Positions 6,330 through 8,950 of a stretch of 8,950 nt of DNA are shown here, piece by piece. Source of the DNA: Gammaproteobacteria bacterium (lineage in GTDB: Bacteria > Pseudomonadota > Gammaproteobacteria > Thiohalomonadales > Thiohalomonadaceae); NCBI GenBank assembly GCA_015232955.1, contig JADFYS010000063.1, forward strand, positions 1 to 8,950, read 5' to 3'. A program made the translations under genes and the position numbers. The stretch's first letter is position 1, and each line of letters opens with the position of its first letter. The notes beneath the pieces were generated by a model that made no database searches, was not told the origin of the DNA, and saw only the letters and a list, made by a program, of their open reading frames with translations.

Positions 6330-8453
6330 TTAACGCCCTCTGCGAATTCGCAGAACATTGTTAATTTTACGAAGCTGGCGCATGATCTGCGCCAGGTGTT
6401 GGCGTCCGCTGACGAGGATAGTCATCTTGATCGCGGTATTGCGTCCATCCTGATCATCAAGAAAGATGTTGTCGATATTGGATCGTTTGGCGGCGATGGC
6501 GCTGGCCACTTTGGCGAGAACTCCGCGGCGGTTGGCAGCTTCAACTACGAGATCGACCTTAAACTCCCCTTTTACCTCCTTTTCCCAGTCGACGACGATC
6601 CATTTTTCAGGATTTTTACGGTATTCGTGAATGTTGTTGCACTCTTGGGTGTGGATGACGATCCCTTTTCCGGATGAGATGTAGCCGAAGATAGGATCCC
6701 CGGGGATGGGACGGCAGCAGCGTGAGTAACTGATCACACTCCCTTCGCTGCCGCGGATGCAGAGATGGGGGCGACTCTCTGAAGCGAGGGTATCTAGCTG
6801 AAGCTCAGGGTCATCATCCCGCTCTGCGAGAGAGCGGGCGATGATTGGGGCGAGGCGATCCCCCAAGCCAATCTGACGGAAGAGCTCATCACGGTCACGG
6901 ATTGTGGCACTCTGCAGGAGTTGATTGAACCTCTCATCGGAGATCTGATCCAGCGTGAGGTCAAACTGCAGCAGAGCGTTCTCGAGCAGTTTTTTCCCCT
7001 GGATGATCGATTCATGGTGCTGCGTAGTCTTAAGATAATTGCGGATATTTGAACGCGCTTTGCCCGTGGTGACAAAGTTGAGCCAAGCGGGGTTGGGTTT
7101 GGCCCCTTTACTGGTAATCACCTCAACTTTCTGGCCACTTTTGAGTTGGGTATGGAGCGGAACACGGCCGTGGTCGATCTTAATCCCGACACAGCGATTG
7201 CCGATCTGCGTATGGACCGCATAGGCGAAATCGACCCCGGTTGCCCCTTGTGGTAACTCTAGAATCTCCCCTCGGGGGGTGAAGACATAGACCTCATCGG
7301 GAAAGAGATCGACCTTTACATTTTCGAGAAACTCTTGCGAGTCTGTGGCGTTGTGTTGCATCTCTATCAGATTTTGAAGCCACTCCCGGGTCTTGGTATG
7401 GGCCATATTGGAGTTATCGTTCCCCCCTTTATAGCTCCAGTGAGAGGCGATGCCGTGTTCCGCTACTTCGTCCATCTCCTTGGTTCTGATCTGCACCTCT
7501 ACCGGGAAGTCGTAGCGGCTGAGAAAGGTGGTGTGGAGTGACTGGTAGCCGTTTGCCTTGGGGATGGCGATATAGTCCTTAAACTGACCCGGTTTCGGTT
7601 TATAGAGGTTGTGGATTAGGCCGAGGGCGAGATAACAGTCTGGAATGGTGGCGACAATAATGCGACAACCGATGAGATCCATGACATTGGCAAAGGGGAG
7701 GCGCTTCACCTTCATCTTCTGGTAGATGCTGTAGAGGTGTTTTTTGCGGGCGGTAATCGATGCGCTGAAGTTGTTTTCGCGAAAGTGATCCTGCATCGCA
7801 GCAACGATCTCCTGCATAATCTCTTTACGGCTACCGCAGACCTTTTTGACCTCTTTCTGGATGGTGGCGTAGCGAAGCGGGTAGTAGGCCTGAAAACCGA
7901 GCTCCTCCAGCTCGAGTCGCATCGTATTTAACCCCATTCGTTGCGCAATTGGGGCGTATATCTCCAGCGTTTCGGCAGCTATCCGCCGTTTCTTTTCCGG
8001 ACGGAGGACACCGAGGGTGCGCATATTGTGAAGGCGATCGGCCAGCTTGATGAAGATCACCCGCAGATCTTGAACCATCGCCATAATCATCTTCCGAAAA
8101 TTTTCGGCTTGGGCCTCGGCATGGGTGATGAATTTAATGTGGGTCAGTTTGCTGACACCATCTACTAGCTGTGCCACCTCTTCACCAAATATCTGGCTCA
8201 CCTTCTCTTTCGCGGTGGGGGTGTCTTCGATCACATCGTGAAGGATCGCGGCCACCAGGCTCTGGTGATCCATATGCATCTCCCCCAGAATGCGGGCGAC
8301 GGCTATGGGGTGATAGATATAAGGCTCACCGCTGATGCGGCTCTGGCCTTCATGGGCCTCTGCTGCAAAGAGGTAGGCCTGATAGACCTCAGCGACCAGT
8401 TCACGATCGAGATATTCACTCAGATCCTGACAAAGGTCGCTGATGAGGTACAA
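6330..8453 (-). CDS. spoT: Bifunctional (p)ppGpp synthetase/hydrolase SpoT
   Basis: Makes and degrades (p)ppGpp in response to starvation. It has 707 aa (E. coli SpoT 702). Domains in order: HD hydrolase about 25-180, with HDVIED (H72, D73) and KLADRLHNMRTL intact, so hydrolysis is expected; synthetase about 230-340, with D259 (VMDL), KDYIAIPKANGYQSLHT and E319 (VEVQIRT) at the same positions as the catalytic residues in E. coli; TGS about 385-446 (EVYVFTPRGEILELPQGATGVDFAYAVHT); a Zn-finger-like region with C579, C580, H601 and C605; and a C-terminal ACT domain about 631-704. An intact HD site argues for SpoT/Rel over RelA. The start is TTG 8453, giving MYLISDLCQDL, colinear with E. coli MYLFESLNQL; AGGA is 11 nt upstream. 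It begins 4 nt after the rpoZ stop, so the two form an operon as in E. coli. Confidence 0.97.
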   Translation of the reverse strand: MYLISDLCQDLSEYLDRELVAEVYQAYLFAAEAHEGQSRISGEPYIYHPIAVARILGEMHMDHQSLVAAILHDVIEDTPTAKEKVSQIFGEEVAQLVDGVSKLTHIKFITHAEAQAENFRKMIMAMVQDLRVIFIKLADRLHNMRTLGVLRPEKKRRIAAETLEIYAPIAQRMGLNTMRLELEELGFQAYYPLRYATIQKEVKKVCGSRKEIMQEIVAAMQDHFRENNFSASITARKKHLYSIYQKMKVKRLPFANVMDLIGCRIIVATIPDCYLALGLIHNLYKPKPGQFKDYIAIPKANGYQSLHTTFLSRYDFPVEVQIRTKEMDEVAEHGIASHWSYKGGNDNSNMAHTKTREWLQNLIEMQHNATDSQEFLENVKVDLFPDEVYVFTPRGEILELPQGATGVDFAYAVHTQIGNRCVGIKIDHGRVPLHTQLKSGQKVEVITSKGAKPNPAWLNFVTTGKARSNIRNYLKTTQHHESIIQGKKLLENALLQFDLTLDQISDERFNQLLQSATIRDRDELFRQIGLGDRLAPIIARSLAERDDDPELQLDTLASESRPHLCIRGSEGSVISYSRCCRPIPGDPIFGYISSGKGIVIHTQECNNIHEYRKNPEKWIVVDWEKEVKGEFKVDLVVEAANRRGVLAKVASAIAAKRSNIDNIFLDDQDGRNTAIKMTILVSGRQHLAQIMRQLRKINNVLRIRRGR

Positions 8454-8457
8454 CGGT

Positions 8458-8730
8458 TTAGTCTTCCTGAATGGTTTCCTGTCGCGCCTCTTCTTCTGAG
8501 ACCAGCTCCTGAAAGATCTTATCCGGGTTGGTCTCAGTTTTAAGAATATCGCGTGTCACCAGGCCCTCGGCGATCTCGCGCAGGGCGACAACAGTGGGTT
8601 TGTCATTTTCCCACTCTACCATCGGATCTTTGCCGTTGGCTATCTGCCGTGCCCTCTTTGAAGCGACGAGAACGAGTTGAAAGCGATTGTCTACATTTTG
8701 AAGGCAGTCTTCTACGGTAACGCGGGCCAT
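8458..8730 (-). CDS. rpoZ: DNA-directed RNA polymerase omega subunit RpoZ
   Basis: Small subunit that helps assemble the beta' subunit and forms part of one ppGpp-binding site on RNA polymerase. It has 90 aa (E. coli 91). MARVTVEDCLQNVDNRFQLVLVASKRARQ (1-29) and ENDKPTVVALREIAEGL (41-57) align almost without gaps to the E. coli protein; the acidic Glu-rich tail (SEEEARQETIQED) is variable in the family. ATG 8730 is preceded by AGGA (8738-8741) with a 7-nt spacer. It is the first gene of the rpoZ-spoT operon. The gmk gene, which precedes rpoZ in E. coli, is not immediately upstream: at least 220 nt there are non-coding. Confidence 0.97.
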   Translation of the reverse strand: MARVTVEDCLQNVDNRFQLVLVASKRARQIANGKDPMVEWENDKPTVVALREIAEGLVTRDILKTETNPDKIFQELVSEEEARQETIQED

Positions 8731-8770
8731 GATCTCTTCCTGGATAGTTGATTACGAAAAGCGACTGCTG

Positions 8771-8800
8771 ATTCTAGCAAAGAGCAGAGATTATTGACAA
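8771..8800 (-). promoter_or_regulatory. Sigma-70-like promoter of rpoZ-spoT
   Basis: On the - strand: -35 TTGTCA (8800-8795, 5 of 6 consensus bases), an 18-nt spacer, then -10 TAGAAT (8776-8771, 5 of 6) preceded by TGC, an extended -10. Transcription would start near 8763, giving a leader of about 33 nt that contains the AGGA ribosome binding site of rpoZ. Position, spacing and match agree well, but the call rests on sequence alone. Confidence 0.7.
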
Positions 8801-8831
8801 TTTGTTTTCAGTGGATGTGGTTGTGTTTGCG

Positions 8832-8870
8832 GCGGTTGGCACAAACGCGCCCTTCACGGTGTCCAACTGC
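8832..8870. repeat. Imperfect hairpin upstream of the rpoZ promoter
   Basis: GCGGTTGGCAC (8832-8842) can pair with GTGTCCAACTGC (8859-8870): 11 pairs including one G-T wobble, with one bulged base and a 16-nt loop. No T-tract follows on either strand, so it is not an evident intrinsic terminator. It could be a regulatory palindrome, a repeat relic or chance. Confidence 0.4.
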
Positions 8871-8875
8871 GGATT

Positions 8876-8897
8876 TTAGCGTGAAATACATTAGCGT
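8876..8897. repeat. Short direct repeat TTAGCGT
   Basis: TTAGCGT occurs at 8876-8882 and 8891-8897, 15 bp apart start to start, each followed by a short A-containing stretch. It could be a pair of protein-binding half-sites or chance; no protein can be named from this. Confidence 0.25.
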
Positions 8898-8925
8898 AAC
8901 CATTCACTCCCCTGGCCTGTTTTAG

Positions 8926-8950
8926 CCCTCACCCCGGCCCTCTCCCAATG
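8926..8950. repeat. Partial REP-like palindromic repeat at window edge
   Basis: From 8926 the sequence reads CCCTCACCCC, then GGCCCTCTCCC, then AATG, where the window ends. This C-rich wording matches the arm of dispersed intergenic repeats common in gammaproteobacteria (form CCCTCACCCC...CCCTCTCCC followed by a GGGAGAGGG...GGGGTGAGGG arm). Only one arm is visible, so this is recognition of a motif, not proof of a palindrome. Confidence 0.5.

Noticed and set aside
8835..8867. Integron attC-like site from GTTGGCA and GTCCAAC
   Set aside because: The core sites are in the wrong order for attC, GTTGGCA does not match GTTRRRY, and no cassette or integrase is present.

Overview
The window is a compact piece of a bacterial chromosome, moderately GC-rich, and almost every gene is recognisable. 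The gene families point to a gammaproteobacterium: the biotin order bioB-bioF-bioH-bioC-bioD with a BioH-type esterase, a TcdA/CsdL tRNA-modifying enzyme, a UbiC-type chorismate lyase for ubiquinone, an rpoZ-spoT pair and a proL-like tRNA-Pro(GGG). I cannot assign a genus; a free-living or symbiotic environmental lineage near the purple sulfur bacteria is only a guess.

Layout. Positions 1-5800, + strand: a tightly packed chain of bioB (5' end cut by the window edge), bioF, bioH, bioC, bioD, tcdA and ubiC. Neighbours overlap by 4 to 23 nt or are 1 to 6 nt apart, which suggests one transcript whose promoter lies before the window. Positions 5758-8730, - strand (read right to left): rpoZ, spoT, a tRNA-Pro(GGG) gene, then a small thioredoxin-like [2Fe-2S] ferredoxin gene. 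The ferredoxin gene runs convergently into ubiC and overlaps its last 43 nt. Positions 8731-8950 are non-coding. They hold a good sigma-70-like promoter for rpoZ, an imperfect hairpin and, at the very edge, what looks like one arm of a REP-like palindromic repeat.

How the genes work together. BioC methylates malonyl-ACP so that fatty acid synthesis can build a pimeloyl chain, and BioH removes the methyl ester. BioF, BioA (not in this window), BioD and BioB then make the biotin rings. TcdA matures the t6A37 base of tRNAs, and UbiC makes 4-hydroxybenzoate for ubiquinone; neither has a direct role in biotin synthesis. SpoT controls (p)ppGpp and RpoZ is the omega subunit of RNA polymerase, a known partner in the ppGpp response.

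I found no defence system, transposase, CRISPR array or clearly new system. The points worth a second look are small: the many non-AUG starts (TTG for bioF, bioC and spoT; GTG for tcdA and ubiC), bioB and bioF lying in the same frame with a single amber stop between them, three intact G8 tracts inside coding sequence, the ubiC/ferredoxin 3' overlap, a palindrome that takes in the CCA end of the tRNA, and the orphan ferredoxin.
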